64,000 bases of DNA. It comes from Candidatus Bathyarchaeia archaeon. Its GTDB lineage: Archaea; Thermoproteota; Bathyarchaeia; 40CM-2-53-6. Below the pieces are notes generated by a model, which was not told the origin of the DNA, made no database searches, and saw only the letters and a list, made by a program, of their open reading frames with translations. This document shows, one piece after another, positions 50,741 to 60,089 of this stretch. Made by a program: the position numbers and the translations under genes. The stretch lies in assembly GCA_035935655.1 (NCBI GenBank), contig DASYWW010000037.1, positions 1-64,000 of the forward strand. Reading direction: 5' to 3'. Each line of letters starts with the position of its first letter. Positions within the stretch are counted from its first letter, which is position 1.

Positions 50741-52153
50741 TCAGAAGCTGAAAGAAGTGTACTTGATCGAGTAGGGCTTTGGTGAGTTTCCTTCAATCCA
50801 GACCATCTGGACGGTTGAAGCTTTCATCGGTCCCACTGGAAAACTGACGAAGCGATTGGTCGCGAAATTCGTGACTTGTTTGGCGGACCAGGCGGTTCCG
50901 TTGAGCTTCGCCAGCCAGATCTGCGACCCGTCAAACAGACTTGGGGGATCGCCTGACCAGTCGAATGGTCCACCCGTGTTCCATCCTACGTACACAGCTC
51001 CCTGGTCGTCGACCTGAACTGCGGCGTTCAACTGGTTCTCTTGATCAGGATGAATCACGATTGGCGTGGACCACGTGCCGGCATACAAGAATGAGAATAA
51101 TGTCTGGTTTTGTGACAACAACGCATTCTTCTCCTTCCAGACAAGATACACTCTTCCATGAGAATCAGCTGCCATGCTGGGGAACCGTTGGTCCGATCCA
51201 TAGTTTGCCGGGATAGGAGCCGTCTCCGAGGACCATGTTGCACCCGCATCCGCGGATGTTACATAATGGATGAGACTTCTAGCACCTTGCCCCGGATCGC
51301 TGCCATACCATGTTACATGCAGAACAGCATTTGAATCCTGCACGATGCAGGGCCTGGAGTGCGATTGCGCATTCGGCTGAGCCAGTTTGTAATAGGTGCC
51401 ATTGAAGCCTCCTGGGATTGAAGACCATGTGTTTCCAGTGTCTGTGGACATTGTGAACATCGGAGTGTCGCAGTTTGTCGACCTGCAGTTTCCGATGGCA
51501 AGGTCGGCCATGTCAGTGCCCTCCCAGACCACGTAAACCCTCGTTGGGTCGAATCGATCGACAATGATGTCTGGATGTTCTTGCCAATGAGCTGGGTCTG
51601 AAGCCTGCTGGAATCCGTCTAGGTGGACGGGAATTATCTTGGCTGTTGACCATGCGTTTCCAAGCCAACGTGAGTACCATATCTGACGGTCAACTCCCCC
51701 AGTCGCGGCGCCTGGTTCACCGTACCAGACAACCTGGAGAACGTCATTACTTCCAATGGCGAGAGCCGGGACCCGCGATATCTGTGTCCCAGAGAGAATC
51801 GCTCCACTTCCCAAATGCGCCCAAGTGACGCCATGATCCTTTGAGAAGTCCACGTAGGCCTTGTATCCCTGTCCTCCACGCTCCTGCGACCTGTATGCAG
51901 TGTAGAGCGTCCCGTTGCTGCTCTGTGCAAGTTTCCAGGTTTCTCCCCAAGCTAAGCCTTGCCAGTCGGTTGTTGATGAGACTCTGTTTCCGATATCCGT
52001 TCCTTGAGCGGTTGGCGCAAGCGGCGCTTGGGTTGCCACCTGAACGACGACGATGAGTAGGAGAATTACAACAATTGTGGTCGTTCCCAGGGTTACGTTT
52101 TTCCAATTCCGCCCTTTTCGTTTCGGGGCTTCGGAGGTCAACTTTGCCTCCAA
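50741..52153 (-). CDS. Signal-anchored Asp-box beta-propeller protein
   Basis: A 470-residue protein with one N-terminal membrane anchor (about 20-42) and an extracellular propeller. Asp-box motifs S-K-D-H-G-V-T-W, S-T-D-T-G-N-T-W and S-A-D-A-G-A-T-W mark sialidase-type blades. The conserved arginine triad of true sialidases is not clearly present, so it may be a lectin-like or structural propeller. It follows a second, longer propeller gene by 13 bases on the same strand and is likely co-transcribed. Confidence 0.82.
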   Translation of the reverse strand: MEAKLTSEAPKRKGRNWKNVTLGTTTIVVILLLIVVVQVATQAPLAPTAQGTDIGNRVSSTTDWQGLAWGETWKLAQSSNGTLYTAYRSQERGGQGYKAYVDFSKDHGVTWAHLGSGAILSGTQISRVPALAIGSNDVLQVVWYGEPGAATGGVDRQIWYSRWLGNAWSTAKIIPVHLDGFQQASDPAHWQEHPDIIVDRFDPTRVYVVWEGTDMADLAIGNCRSTNCDTPMFTMSTDTGNTWSSIPGGFNGTYYKLAQPNAQSHSRPCIVQDSNAVLHVTWYGSDPGQGARSLIHYVTSADAGATWSSETAPIPANYGSDQRFPSMAADSHGRVYLVWKEKNALLSQNQTLFSFLYAGTWSTPIVIHPDQENQLNAAVQVDDQGAVYVGWNTGGPFDWSGDPPSLFDGSQIWLAKLNGTAWSAKQVTNFATNRFVSFPVGPMKASTVQMVWIEGNSPKPYSIKYTSFSF

Positions 52154-52166
52154 AGGAATACAGGGT

Positions 52167-53927
52167 CTAGGATGATTTCAGAGAAGTTTGGCTGTAGCAA
52201 ATCGTGTAGGGTACCCCTTGCCCGCTCAGCCATCCTATACGGACGACTCCGCCTGATGAATCTTCCGTCATTACGGGCCACTTGTTGTTTCCCGAGAGAC
52301 TGCTGCCTAGTTGAGTCTTGGATTGGCTGGCTCCGATTATCATGATGAAAACGGATGCGTTTGTTGCGGTAAGCGCATCTGTGCCTTTCCATTCCTGCCA
52401 GGCAACGAGAACTATTCCAGAGGGGCCGATCGAGATCATGGGGTCAGACTGGTTCAGCCAAGTCCCCGGATTGACATTTGTCCAGGCTGACCAGACTGGT
52501 GACGAGAGGCTCAGGTTTAGACTTGAATACTTAACGAGAGAGTTTGAATTACTGTCATCAGGACCATCCCAGACGAGCCGTAACGTGTTCGACTTGTCGA
52601 TAGCGAGGCTCACATGTTTCTGGCTGTATCCGTCAATGGCTGCAACAATCTGAACTGGAGCCCATGTCATAGATCCCGCGTCCCATCGGGCGTATTTGAT
52701 TCGCGTTCCAGTCGTGCCTGAGACTCCTCCGTACCACGTGGCGTATAGATTTCCGTTCGGATCGACAACGGCATCGGGTCGGCTCTGCCCGGATGGGTTG
52801 ATCGGGGCTATGTTTTCCCAGGTGGTCCAGGTCGCTCCGCCGTTCGTTGACATTGAGTGTTTTATCTGCTGTACGCCGACGCTACTTGAGTCGGACCCTT
52901 CCCAGATCACGTGGAGTACGTCATTCTTGCCGACGACTATGACTGGGTGCTCTTGCCAGTATGTGCTTCCTGAATATCCTAGGACGGGGGAGAGGTTGAT
53001 CCATGGAAGCCATGCTGCGCCGTTCCACTTGGAATATTTCACCTGTCTTTCATTGGCGCCAGTGTAGATCGAGTCGCGCCCATACCATACGACGTGAATC
53101 TGGTTTTTCGAGTCGATCGCGATTGACGGAACTCTCTGATCGGTTCCAGTTCCTCCACCCTGCGTAGTGCCTGACACTAATGGTGGAGCGTTGACGATAG
53201 CAACAGGGCCTCCGCCAAGGTCAGTCCAAGTCTTACCACCGTCCTTGGACATTGCAACGTAGATCTCGCTCTGAGTGAGGCCTGGTGGCGCTTTGCGATA
53301 GGCGATGTAGGTGTTGCCGTTGTTGTCGGTCGCCATCTTTCTCTGTCCACTATAGCCGAGACCTTTCGGGTCTGAGATCTGATCCACCTGGGACTGGCGG
53401 TCTGAAAGACTGGCAAGGTTCATGCTTCCTCCTCCCGATCCTCCGCCGCCATTTCCTTGGCCTGAACCTCCAGGACCATGTCCTTGACCAGGGTTGGATG
53501 TTGTCGGTGGGACAAGAAATATTGTCATTCCGCCTACAGCGAGAACTACCATGAATATTGCTGCAATTGCTGTAATGACTCGCAGGTGGGATTTCTGGTG
53601 GTTCCCATGATCTTTCCGTTTTGAATGTCGTTCATGGGCTAGGTTGGGTTCCGGTTGTCTTGGCTTACGCCTTCTTGAGAAGGTGCCGATTGCGACAAAA
53701 ATTCCGAGAATCCATCCAATTAGAAAAAGCCAGAAAAGTGGAATCGCGGAGACTGATCCGAGCCAGGCCCACGGCAAAGCGAGGGCAGATGCACTTTTCA
53801 GAGCGCCGCTTTCAACAGTGTGAAATCGGAAGACCGCGAACAGACTAACAAGTGGCAACACGCCGAGAATAATCGTGACAATAGAGGCTGCCCAAGCGAG
53901 ATTGGGGAGCCGAGATCTGGCGCTCAT
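52167..53927 (-). CDS. Multi-anchored Asp-box beta-propeller protein
   Basis: A 586-residue protein with three N-terminal membrane helices (about 8-32, 52-78 and 115-135), a Gly/Ser/Pro linker (about 145-170) and an extracellular propeller with S-K-D-G-G-K-T-W and S-T-N-G-G-A-T-W Asp boxes. Its propeller is a paralogue of that in the next gene. The flexible linker would let the domain stand clear of the S-layer or glycan coat. It probably binds or modifies surface glycans. Confidence 0.82.
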   Translation of the reverse strand: MSARSRLPNLAWAASIVTIILGVLPLVSLFAVFRFHTVESGALKSASALALPWAWLGSVSAIPLFWLFLIGWILGIFVAIGTFSRRRKPRQPEPNLAHERHSKRKDHGNHQKSHLRVITAIAAIFMVVLAVGGMTIFLVPPTTSNPGQGHGPGGSGQGNGGGGSGGGSMNLASLSDRQSQVDQISDPKGLGYSGQRKMATDNNGNTYIAYRKAPPGLTQSEIYVAMSKDGGKTWTDLGGGPVAIVNAPPLVSGTTQGGGTGTDQRVPSIAIDSKNQIHVVWYGRDSIYTGANERQVKYSKWNGAAWLPWINLSPVLGYSGSTYWQEHPVIVVGKNDVLHVIWEGSDSSSVGVQQIKHSMSTNGGATWTTWENIAPINPSGQSRPDAVVDPNGNLYATWYGGVSGTTGTRIKYARWDAGSMTWAPVQIVAAIDGYSQKHVSLAIDKSNTLRLVWDGPDDSNSNSLVKYSSLNLSLSSPVWSAWTNVNPGTWLNQSDPMISIGPSGIVLVAWQEWKGTDALTATNASVFIMIIGASQSKTQLGSSLSGNNKWPVMTEDSSGGVVRIGWLSGQGVPYTICYSQTSLKSS

Positions 53928-54600
53928 GATTGATCTGCTCCACGAAATCGAACGGGAGCGCGCGGGAGCCGGTCTCCAGTGCAGGAAGCGGTAATCTTGA
54001 TTGATGGTTTCATTTCCTCTGAACCTATTTTTCGTGCCGAGCTTCTTTCGGGAACTACGGTAACGGCGGTCTCACAGCGGCGAAGAACCAGACTCTGTTG
54101 TGTGAGCGAGTTCCTCGGCGTCTTCTTGATTAGATCAAACGCTCGTATAGGCTGCGTCATACTTTGCGTACTCGGGGGCCGTTCTGGTATCGAGAACCCA
54201 CTTGATCGTGATGTGGACTGTGTAGATTCCACTCCAACCGCGCACCTTTCTGACAAAATCAACAGAGCCACCGCTCCGCAGATCTACGGGACCCGTCATT
54301 CCCGACACTGGAGGACGGGTGGCGAAATTATTGGGCGAAGGCTATGTCTGAGAAGGACTGGAAGAGGGGTGGCTGATTGAGTAGACTGGTCTCTTCCAGG
54401 AAAGGTTCTGTTTCATAGTTTCCCACTTTGGTCGTCGAGTTTGTATCTCTCGCGGCCTGTAGGAGGAGCATCAGGAAAAAAGCGCCCTCTTCGCAGGGAG
54501 AGGTTTCTCGAGGACCTGTGGAATCGGTTATGTTCGCCGAAACCATCGTTCCAACGAGCTTCGGTGCGTGAAGGGTTATAACAATTCCCTCGTATTTCAT
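53924..54600 (-). pseudogene. Possible broken gene upstream of the propellers
   Basis: Three partial reading frames follow one another on the minus strand: 54600-54328 (M-K-Y-E-G-I-V-I-T-L-H), then about 54307-54150 (V-R-G-W-S-G-I-Y-T-V-H-I-T-I-K-W-V-L-D), then the frame ending at 53924, which overlaps the propeller start by ATGA. Each has protein-like composition and each stops where the next takes over. Two frameshifts would restore one protein of about 200 residues. They could instead be one or two unrelated short genes. Low certainty. Confidence 0.35.
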
Positions 54601-54634
54601 GATTCTATAGGAATGTCAGTATCGAAATGGCTGC

Positions 54635-54982
54635 GTGAAGTATTACGACGGAGAGAACATGGCAGAGATTCAGGAAGGTGTTTGACAAGGAGGTTCTGAA
54701 ATGGAATGGCCTGAGCTCGAGACCCATGATGGGCTGTCTCTGCTAATTCTACAATAGGAAATTCATCGGCTTCCTCCTGACAGACGGAATTGTCATGATG
54801 AAGCTGCCCGAAAAGATCAAGCGGATATGAAGGAGAAGTTTGGTAGGAAACCCTTCGAGATGGCCGGACAAACTGGTAGGCTCTGGGTAACGTCTTTGAA
54901 AAGTCAGAAGGACGTGAGGTGCCTCGTGCCGTTTGCCAAGAAGAGATACGAAGAGGTCTCTCTGATACGCGCGAAGACTTAA
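54635..54982 (+). pseudogene. Decayed copy of the TfoX-like gene
   Basis: Read with repairs, it matches the intact TfoX-like protein at 24664-25011 over its full length: S-S-R-P-M-M-G-C-L-C near the start and K-P-F-E-M-A-G-Q-T-G-R-L-W-V-T later. Damage: one extra base after the I-Q codons near 54670, a TAA stop replacing the Tyr codon after M-M-G-C-L-C, and one lost frame after L-P-E-K near 54815. The R1 repeat fragment follows it, as at the intact locus. Confidence 0.88.
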
Positions 54983-55045
54983 AGTTGACAGAGGACGGGG
55001 GAGTTCGAAGTTGGACGACCGATATTGCGTCTTGATACCTTGTCC

Positions 55046-55100
55046 CTAGTACCCCTTTTTGTGAGAGGGTTTTCTGCCTCATGATGATAATTGGCAATTC
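55046..55100 (+). repeat. Dispersed repeat R1, partial copy g
   Basis: Only the 5' end: CTAGTACCCCTTTTTGTG, then GGTTTTCTGCCTCATGATGA. It lies 63 bases downstream of the tfoX-like pseudogene, in the same relative position and orientation as R1 copy b after the intact gene. The rest of the gap to 55246 shows no gene and presumably holds the promoter of the TPR protein. Confidence 0.7.
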
Positions 55101-55246
55101 TATCCTTTTCCTCAGGTTATCTCGGCGTTGATCTTATCAAAACGGGTTTGTCGTAAGGCCATTCTTCCCCCTTGAAGACGAGAGTCAGCAAGCTTAAGCC
55201 TCGAAAGAATCTTCACCAATCAGAACCTAACTAGAAGGTGAAACCA

Positions 55247-56701
55247 ATGGGGCTGCAAGAGCAAATGGACAATCGCAGAATAGCTGTTCTTCCCTTCGCC
55301 AACATGAGCCCAGACGCCAGGGACGAGATCTTCGCAGACGGCATGACCGAGGAACTAATCTCTACGCTCTCAAAAATTGCTGGTCTGAGAGTGATAGCAC
55401 GAACCTCAGTAATGAGGTACAAAGACTCCAAAAAACCCATCGGAGAGATCAGTAAAGAACTCAACGTCTCAGCCATCCTGGAAGGAAGCGTAAGAAAAGC
55501 AGGAAACAAGATCAGAATCACTATACAACTAGCAGACCCCGAAACAGAAGAACAATTGTGGTCAGAGAAATATGACAGAGATCTAGAAGATATCTTCGCG
55601 GTCCAGAGTGAGATCGCTCAGAAGGTAGCGCACGAGCTCGAAGTCCAGATCAAGAAAGACGAGAAACTCAATCTCGGCAAGAAAACAACGGACAGCAAAG
55701 AAGCATACTCCCTCTACCTAGAAGGCCGCCACTTTCTGAGCACAAGGACGGAGGAAAGCCTGAGAAAAGCGATTGAACGATTCGAAAAAGCTCTGGAGAA
55801 GGATCCTCAATATGCGCTAGCTTACACGGGAGTAGCCGATTCGTACGCTGTTCTAGCACTCCTAGAATTTGTGCCCCCGAAGGAGGCGTTCCCGAAGGCC
55901 AGAACCGCTGCTGAGAAGGCGCTTGAGATCGACAGCAGGCTCGCCGAAGCACACACGTCACTGGGAGTTGTGAGGTTCCAGTACGACTGGGACTGGGAGG
56001 GAAGCGAGAAAGAACTCAAACGGGCCATCGAGCTCAATCCCAGCTACGCACCCGCCCACCAATTCTATGCGGACTTTCTGAAATCTCAAGGACGGTTTGA
56101 CGAAGCGCTTTCGGAAATGGGCTACGCTGGCGCGCTAGATCCGCTATCGCTCTCGATAAACACCGGCATCGGACACGTTCTATATCTCAGCCGACAATAC
56201 GACCGCGCAATTGAGCAGTATCGGAACACGATCAAGCTTGACCCTAATTTCATCCAAGCCCGCCTGTGGTTTGGAAGACCCTACCTGCAAAAGAGAATGT
56301 ACAAGGAAGCAATTGCTGAGCTGAGCCACGCGGTAGATCTATCAGGGGAAAGTACAATTTCCCTCGCCATGCTCGGCCACGCAAACGGAACGGCTGGGCG
56401 CAATAATGAGGCGAAGAGAATTCTTGAAAAACTGATGGATCGGTCAAAGAAACAATACGTGCCGTCATACTGGATCGCAATGATACACGTGGGCCTCGGA
56501 GACAAAAACAACGCATTCATGTGGCTTGAGAGGGCCTTCCAGGAGCGATCGAGTTGGCTTGTCTGGGCAAGAGTCGAACCCAGATTCGACACTTTACGAG
56601 CAGACCGTCGGTTGAGGACGATGCTCTTGAGAATGAGGCTGATACATGCTAAGGAAGACGTATTGGGAATTCGAGGATGGCTCAAAGGCCCCGGAAACTA
56701 G
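55247..56701 (+). CDS. TPR protein with FlgO-like/adenylate-cyclase-associated N-terminal domain
   Basis: A 484-residue protein from ATG 55247 (GGTG seven bases upstream; a GTG at 55238 is the alternative). Residues 1-130 form the alpha/beta domain with I-A-V-L-P-F-A-N-M-S and I-L-E-G-S-V-R-K-A-G that in bacteria sits between a kinase, cyclase or wHTH domain and TPRs. Here no such N-terminal domain is present. About eight TPRs follow (about 150-460). The type is far commoner in bacteria than archaea, so transfer is possible. Confidence 0.85.
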   Translation: MGLQEQMDNRRIAVLPFANMSPDARDEIFADGMTEELISTLSKIAGLRVIARTSVMRYKDSKKPIGEISKELNVSAILEGSVRKAGNKIRITIQLADPETEEQLWSEKYDRDLEDIFAVQSEIAQKVAHELEVQIKKDEKLNLGKKTTDSKEAYSLYLEGRHFLSTRTEESLRKAIERFEKALEKDPQYALAYTGVADSYAVLALLEFVPPKEAFPKARTAAEKALEIDSRLAEAHTSLGVVRFQYDWDWEGSEKELKRAIELNPSYAPAHQFYADFLKSQGRFDEALSEMGYAGALDPLSLSINTGIGHVLYLSRQYDRAIEQYRNTIKLDPNFIQARLWFGRPYLQKRMYKEAIAELSHAVDLSGESTISLAMLGHANGTAGRNNEAKRILEKLMDRSKKQYVPSYWIAMIHVGLGDKNNAFMWLERAFQERSSWLVWARVEPRFDTLRADRRLRTMLLRMRLIHAKEDVLGIRGWLKGPGN

Positions 56702-56795
56702 CCACAATCCAAGCGCTCGAGAACTTCACCCGACCTCCTCGATGAATTTCCAGGAGAGACCAGAGCTGATCTTCCGAGGGAGACGGCCGCTGCGA

Positions 56796-58286
56796 TTATT
56801 CCTTCGAGGTCGAGCTCTTAGTATGGACATTTCTTGGTCGTTTTCTTGCAGGATCCCACCTGCGCATCACGGAAGCCAATGAGATCAGTCCAACTGCCCC
56901 AAGGCCAGCGAGGACAATATACAGAATCTTGTCCGAATTCGCTGAGGTGCTAGGAACGTGACTGGTCCCAGCGCCTTGATTGTGCGGAACGTAATTGAAC
57001 ACATCGTCGCCAGATGACGAACTCTTTCCGACTGAGTTGGTTACAAGAATATCGCAAAACTTCGATGAAGTCAATCCTGGATCCGACACGATCAGCGTGA
57101 TCTGAGTGTCATTGACAACTGTAAATCTCGGCTGAATAATGTTGCACAGGCCTACGGCAGTGGCACCTACGAAACCGCTTCCTGAGATCTTTACGAGGGT
57201 TCCGTTGCCACCCACTGCGGGGCTTACGCTTGAAACACTTGGTAGAAACGAAAACTGATCGGCGACCGCCAAGCTATTCCCTGCACTGTTTGACAATATG
57301 ATATGGCAAGTCTGGTTATTCGGAGGATCGAGCAGTTGCGGGGCAATAGTCGATATCGCAGTGTCGTTGATGATCTTGAATGGAGGCTGGGACATGCCAC
57401 AGAAGCTCACAGTGGTTACGCCCAGGAAAGAAGCACCCCTAATAGTTACGGCCGACCCCACTGGTCCTTCGGCGGGAGAGATGGAGATCGAGGTGGGAAG
57501 TGCTGATTGCACAGCGTCAGCAATGAATCCCCAGCTGACTCCATTTGTCTGAGCAATAGAAACGATTGAGCTCATCTGAGTTTTTGTGACGAGTTCATAC
57601 TCAGAAGCATCGGCAAAGATTCCAAGGAAAGAGCAGGGATTCACATTTAGACAGATTCCGCTAAACCCCGGCCCAGGGCTGAACATTCCACTACCCCCAT
57701 ATGCGAATCCGAAAATGAGGTCCTGAGGATCATTCGTGCTTATGATTGCTGACATGGAATTCGACCTTCCAGTCGCAATTGTCGGTGTTACGGCATTCGA
57801 ATCGAAAGGAGAGTATGGGTCATAACCTGCTATAGCGAACTCTTGAGTTGCCACCGTAATCCCCGAGACAGTTTCTGTGATGTAGATTGATGGATTCGAG
57901 ATAGTTCGAGTTGTAGTGGAATACCACTCTTCCATCCTCCCGCCTAAATCGTTCAATACTGATGCTCGCCTGAACCAATGGTCTAGGCCTTGAGTGCTAA
58001 GGACGCTCGTTATCATTCCGGTGTTGTTCAATAGTATTTGTAGAATGACTAGGTCCCCTGCCGGACAAACTCCTCCAGCGTGGTTTCCGCAGAGACCATT
58101 CGGGGGGGAGCAAGTGCTCGATTGTATGTTAACCGCATTACTACTCGAGGTCGAGCAAGCTGAACCTGTCCCGTCTAGTATAAGACCTCCACCTGCCCTA
58201 GCCAGCGGGATCCGTGGAGCGAGTTGCACTAGCATCATTATCAAGAAGAATAGAACAAAAAGATAGTGTCGCTGATAGTTTCGCAT
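56796..58286 (-). CDS. Exported IPT/TIG-domain surface protein
   Basis: About 496 residues from the ATG at 58286. Signal peptide, an N-terminal extracellular domain with five cysteines in its first part, two IPT/TIG immunoglobulin-like domains (S-I-S-I-S-P-A-E-G-P-V-G-S-A-V-T-I-R-G-A and S-V-S-P-A-V-G-G-N-G-T-L-V-K-I-S-G-S), a Ser-rich stalk, a C-terminal membrane helix and a basic cytoplasmic tail (R-R-W-D-P-A-R-K-R-P-R). It is thus anchored at the C-terminus and probably involved in surface adhesion. It reads in tandem with the phosphoesterase gene. Confidence 0.82.
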   Translation of the reverse strand: MRNYQRHYLFVLFFLIMMLVQLAPRIPLARAGGGLILDGTGSACSTSSSNAVNIQSSTCSPPNGLCGNHAGGVCPAGDLVILQILLNNTGMITSVLSTQGLDHWFRRASVLNDLGGRMEEWYSTTTRTISNPSIYITETVSGITVATQEFAIAGYDPYSPFDSNAVTPTIATGRSNSMSAIISTNDPQDLIFGFAYGGSGMFSPGPGFSGICLNVNPCSFLGIFADASEYELVTKTQMSSIVSIAQTNGVSWGFIADAVQSALPTSISISPAEGPVGSAVTIRGASFLGVTTVSFCGMSQPPFKIINDTAISTIAPQLLDPPNNQTCHIILSNSAGNSLAVADQFSFLPSVSSVSPAVGGNGTLVKISGSGFVGATAVGLCNIIQPRFTVVNDTQITLIVSDPGLTSSKFCDILVTNSVGKSSSSGDDVFNYVPHNQGAGTSHVPSTSANSDKILYIVLAGLGAVGLISLASVMRRWDPARKRPRNVHTKSSTSKE

Positions 58287-58372
58287 GTTCCTAACCTCTT
58301 GAACCCGAATGAGAATGAGGGGTCTGAAGAGGGTCACATGATAGTCGTTGATTGAAAACCATCAACCGGTCC

Positions 58373-59428
58373 TCACCTGAAGAATACGCCCATAGCCGAC
58401 GCACTGGTGTCGGTTGAATTGATGCCGAGAAAGCCCCAATTATCATCAAAAGTTTTCAGAGCTGAAAAATGGTTGAAGTTCAGTGTCGACTTAAAGGCGG
58501 GCTGGGTTATTGAAGAGTTACGAGAGGCCCAAACTGTGTAGATGTTTGGCCGACCGCTATTGAAAGGATCTATTTCATCGAATGTAACGAACAGGGCGGC
58601 TCTCTTGCTCTTGAAGAGAGTACTATCTAATATTTGAGGAACTAGATGTTGAAGATAGTGGTTGCCGAGTGAGACATCCCCGCTAGAGCAGTCATGCAAA
58701 TCATCGACGGTATTCGGGGTTAGAAAGGTATAGTTCGCAACATTTGTCATTGAGTTCAGATCATTTAGGAGAAGATCGTCGGTCTCAACGATCCCCGGGT
58801 CTGTTTTGCTTCCGCACGGTTGGGACTGGGAGAGAATAGTCTTGTTGGCTGGAACTATTCTCGAGCATCTGCTAGCATTATTGAGTATGTCCTGATAGTA
58901 GACGAAAGGATTGTGAATTGACGCATAGTGTCCAGAGCTTGAGGAGGACGCAATGAAGCACTTCCCTATCGGAGAGCAATTGCTACCGCAACTCGTTGGG
59001 TAGTCTTCCATGTACGCTTTCCACGTCAGATGCTTTCTTTCAATCCGGTCAACGATGTTAGCATCACCATACGGGCCGCAACCGTTTTGTCCGGGCGCAA
59101 AATTACATGTCACACTTCCATCCCCGGATGTTATGGCGATGTAATCGCCTAGACTTCCGGACACGCCTCCGGCATCGTAGTTGTCAGCGAGCCCATATGT
59201 GTCCGCGAGATAATTGAAGAAGGTACAGTTGCCAAGGCATGAACTACCGTAGGTAGTGTCTATGGCATGATTCTCAAGCATTATCACTACTACGTAGTCG
59301 AACCACATGCCGGCAAAGCCAGGTCTTGTGATCGCCACTGAATTTCTTACACTCAAGCTAGAGGCGGCTAGGGTACTCGATACCAAGATTACCGCGACAA
59401 GTATGGTTGATAGAAGTAGCGCGCGCAT
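58373..59428 (-). CDS. Secreted phosphoesterase (PF04185-type)
   Basis: A 351-residue secreted protein with signal peptide (about 1-22). V-V-V-I-M-L-E-N-H-A-I-D near residue 47 is the E-N-x-x-x-D metal site of the phosphoesterase family that includes acid phosphatase AcpA and bacterial phospholipase C. F-V-T-F-D-E near residue 290 and downstream H-F-S-A-L fit the second metal site. Ten or more cysteines suggest disulfides. Acts outside the cell on phosphate esters; the substrate is open. Confidence 0.85.
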   Translation of the reverse strand: MRALLLSTILVAVILVSSTLAASSLSVRNSVAITRPGFAGMWFDYVVVIMLENHAIDTTYGSSCLGNCTFFNYLADTYGLADNYDAGGVSGSLGDYIAITSGDGSVTCNFAPGQNGCGPYGDANIVDRIERKHLTWKAYMEDYPTSCGSNCSPIGKCFIASSSSSGHYASIHNPFVYYQDILNNASRCSRIVPANKTILSQSQPCGSKTDPGIVETDDLLLNDLNSMTNVANYTFLTPNTVDDLHDCSSGDVSLGNHYLQHLVPQILDSTLFKSKRAALFVTFDEIDPFNSGRPNIYTVWASRNSSITQPAFKSTLNFNHFSALKTFDDNWGFLGINSTDTSASAMGVFFR

Positions 59429-59600
59429 GCAAATTCGCCATTGTCTAAGTAGGTGAAATTACATTCGTGACACGGGGGTATCCGATTCCCATTCTGAGCC
59501 GTGCCCTTGCCCGTACGGAATGCATAGCCAATTTACCCCCGACCTAGAGAAAAAGATAGGTTTCGCCCGGATTGCACGGGCTCATCAGGAGGTTAGTCAG

Positions 59601-60089
59601 TTAGCTGATTGTTATGGTAAAGCTGTAGGCGTTGGCAGGAACGTTTGCACTCACTGTAAGCGTTTGGGATGAACTTGCAACACCGGAGTTCGGTATGGTC
59701 AAGGGTCCCCCTGTTATCGTTATGCTTCCTGGAGCGGGAGACGGGGTCACCGTGCCCTGAACGATCGTTACTGCTACTGGAGAATTGTTGGTGTTTTCAA
59801 TGCAGAAAAGCGCTCCTTGGGTTCCTGGAGAAGAAATGCTGCCGGAGAAAGCTGTTGCCGTTGAGTTCGTTGTCCCATCAGTATAGTGGCTAGACCCGAA
59901 AGCTGGGCATGTTCCGGCGGAAGGAATTATGTCTTGGAATATGTTCTTCGCTCCGGTCGTCACCGTAATATTGTTGCTGATTGTAAGTTGGGTTGCTGCG
60001 TACGCAACGTAAGCCACTAAGACGACTGCCATGAGCAATATCGTTCCCCTCAGGATCCTGAATTTACTTGGTGAGAATGCGATCTTCAT
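59601..60089 (-). CDS. Exported camelysin/SipW-like surface protein
   Basis: About 162 residues from the ATG at 60089. A basic N-terminus and one signal/anchor helix (R-G-T-I-L-L-M-A-V-V-L-V-A-Y-V-A-Y-A) are followed by a Thr/Ser-rich beta domain ending in Y-S-F-T-I-T-I-S. Two cysteines may pair. The layout (signal helix, A-Y-A-A-T-Q-L-T-I-S-N-N-I) resembles TasA/camelysin-like archaeal surface subunits that may form fibres. Confidence 0.65.
   Translation of the reverse strand: MKIAFSPSKFRILRGTILLMAVVLVAYVAYAATQLTISNNITVTTGAKNIFQDIIPSAGTCPAFGSSHYTDGTTNSTATAFSGSISSPGTQGALFCIENTNNSPVAVTIVQGTVTPSPAPGSITITGGPLTIPNSGVASSSQTLTVSANVPANAYSFTITIS

Noticed and set aside
55238-55246. GTG start three codons before the TPR gene's ATG
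   Set aside because: The ATG at 55247 has the better spaced GGTG and is the more usual codon.
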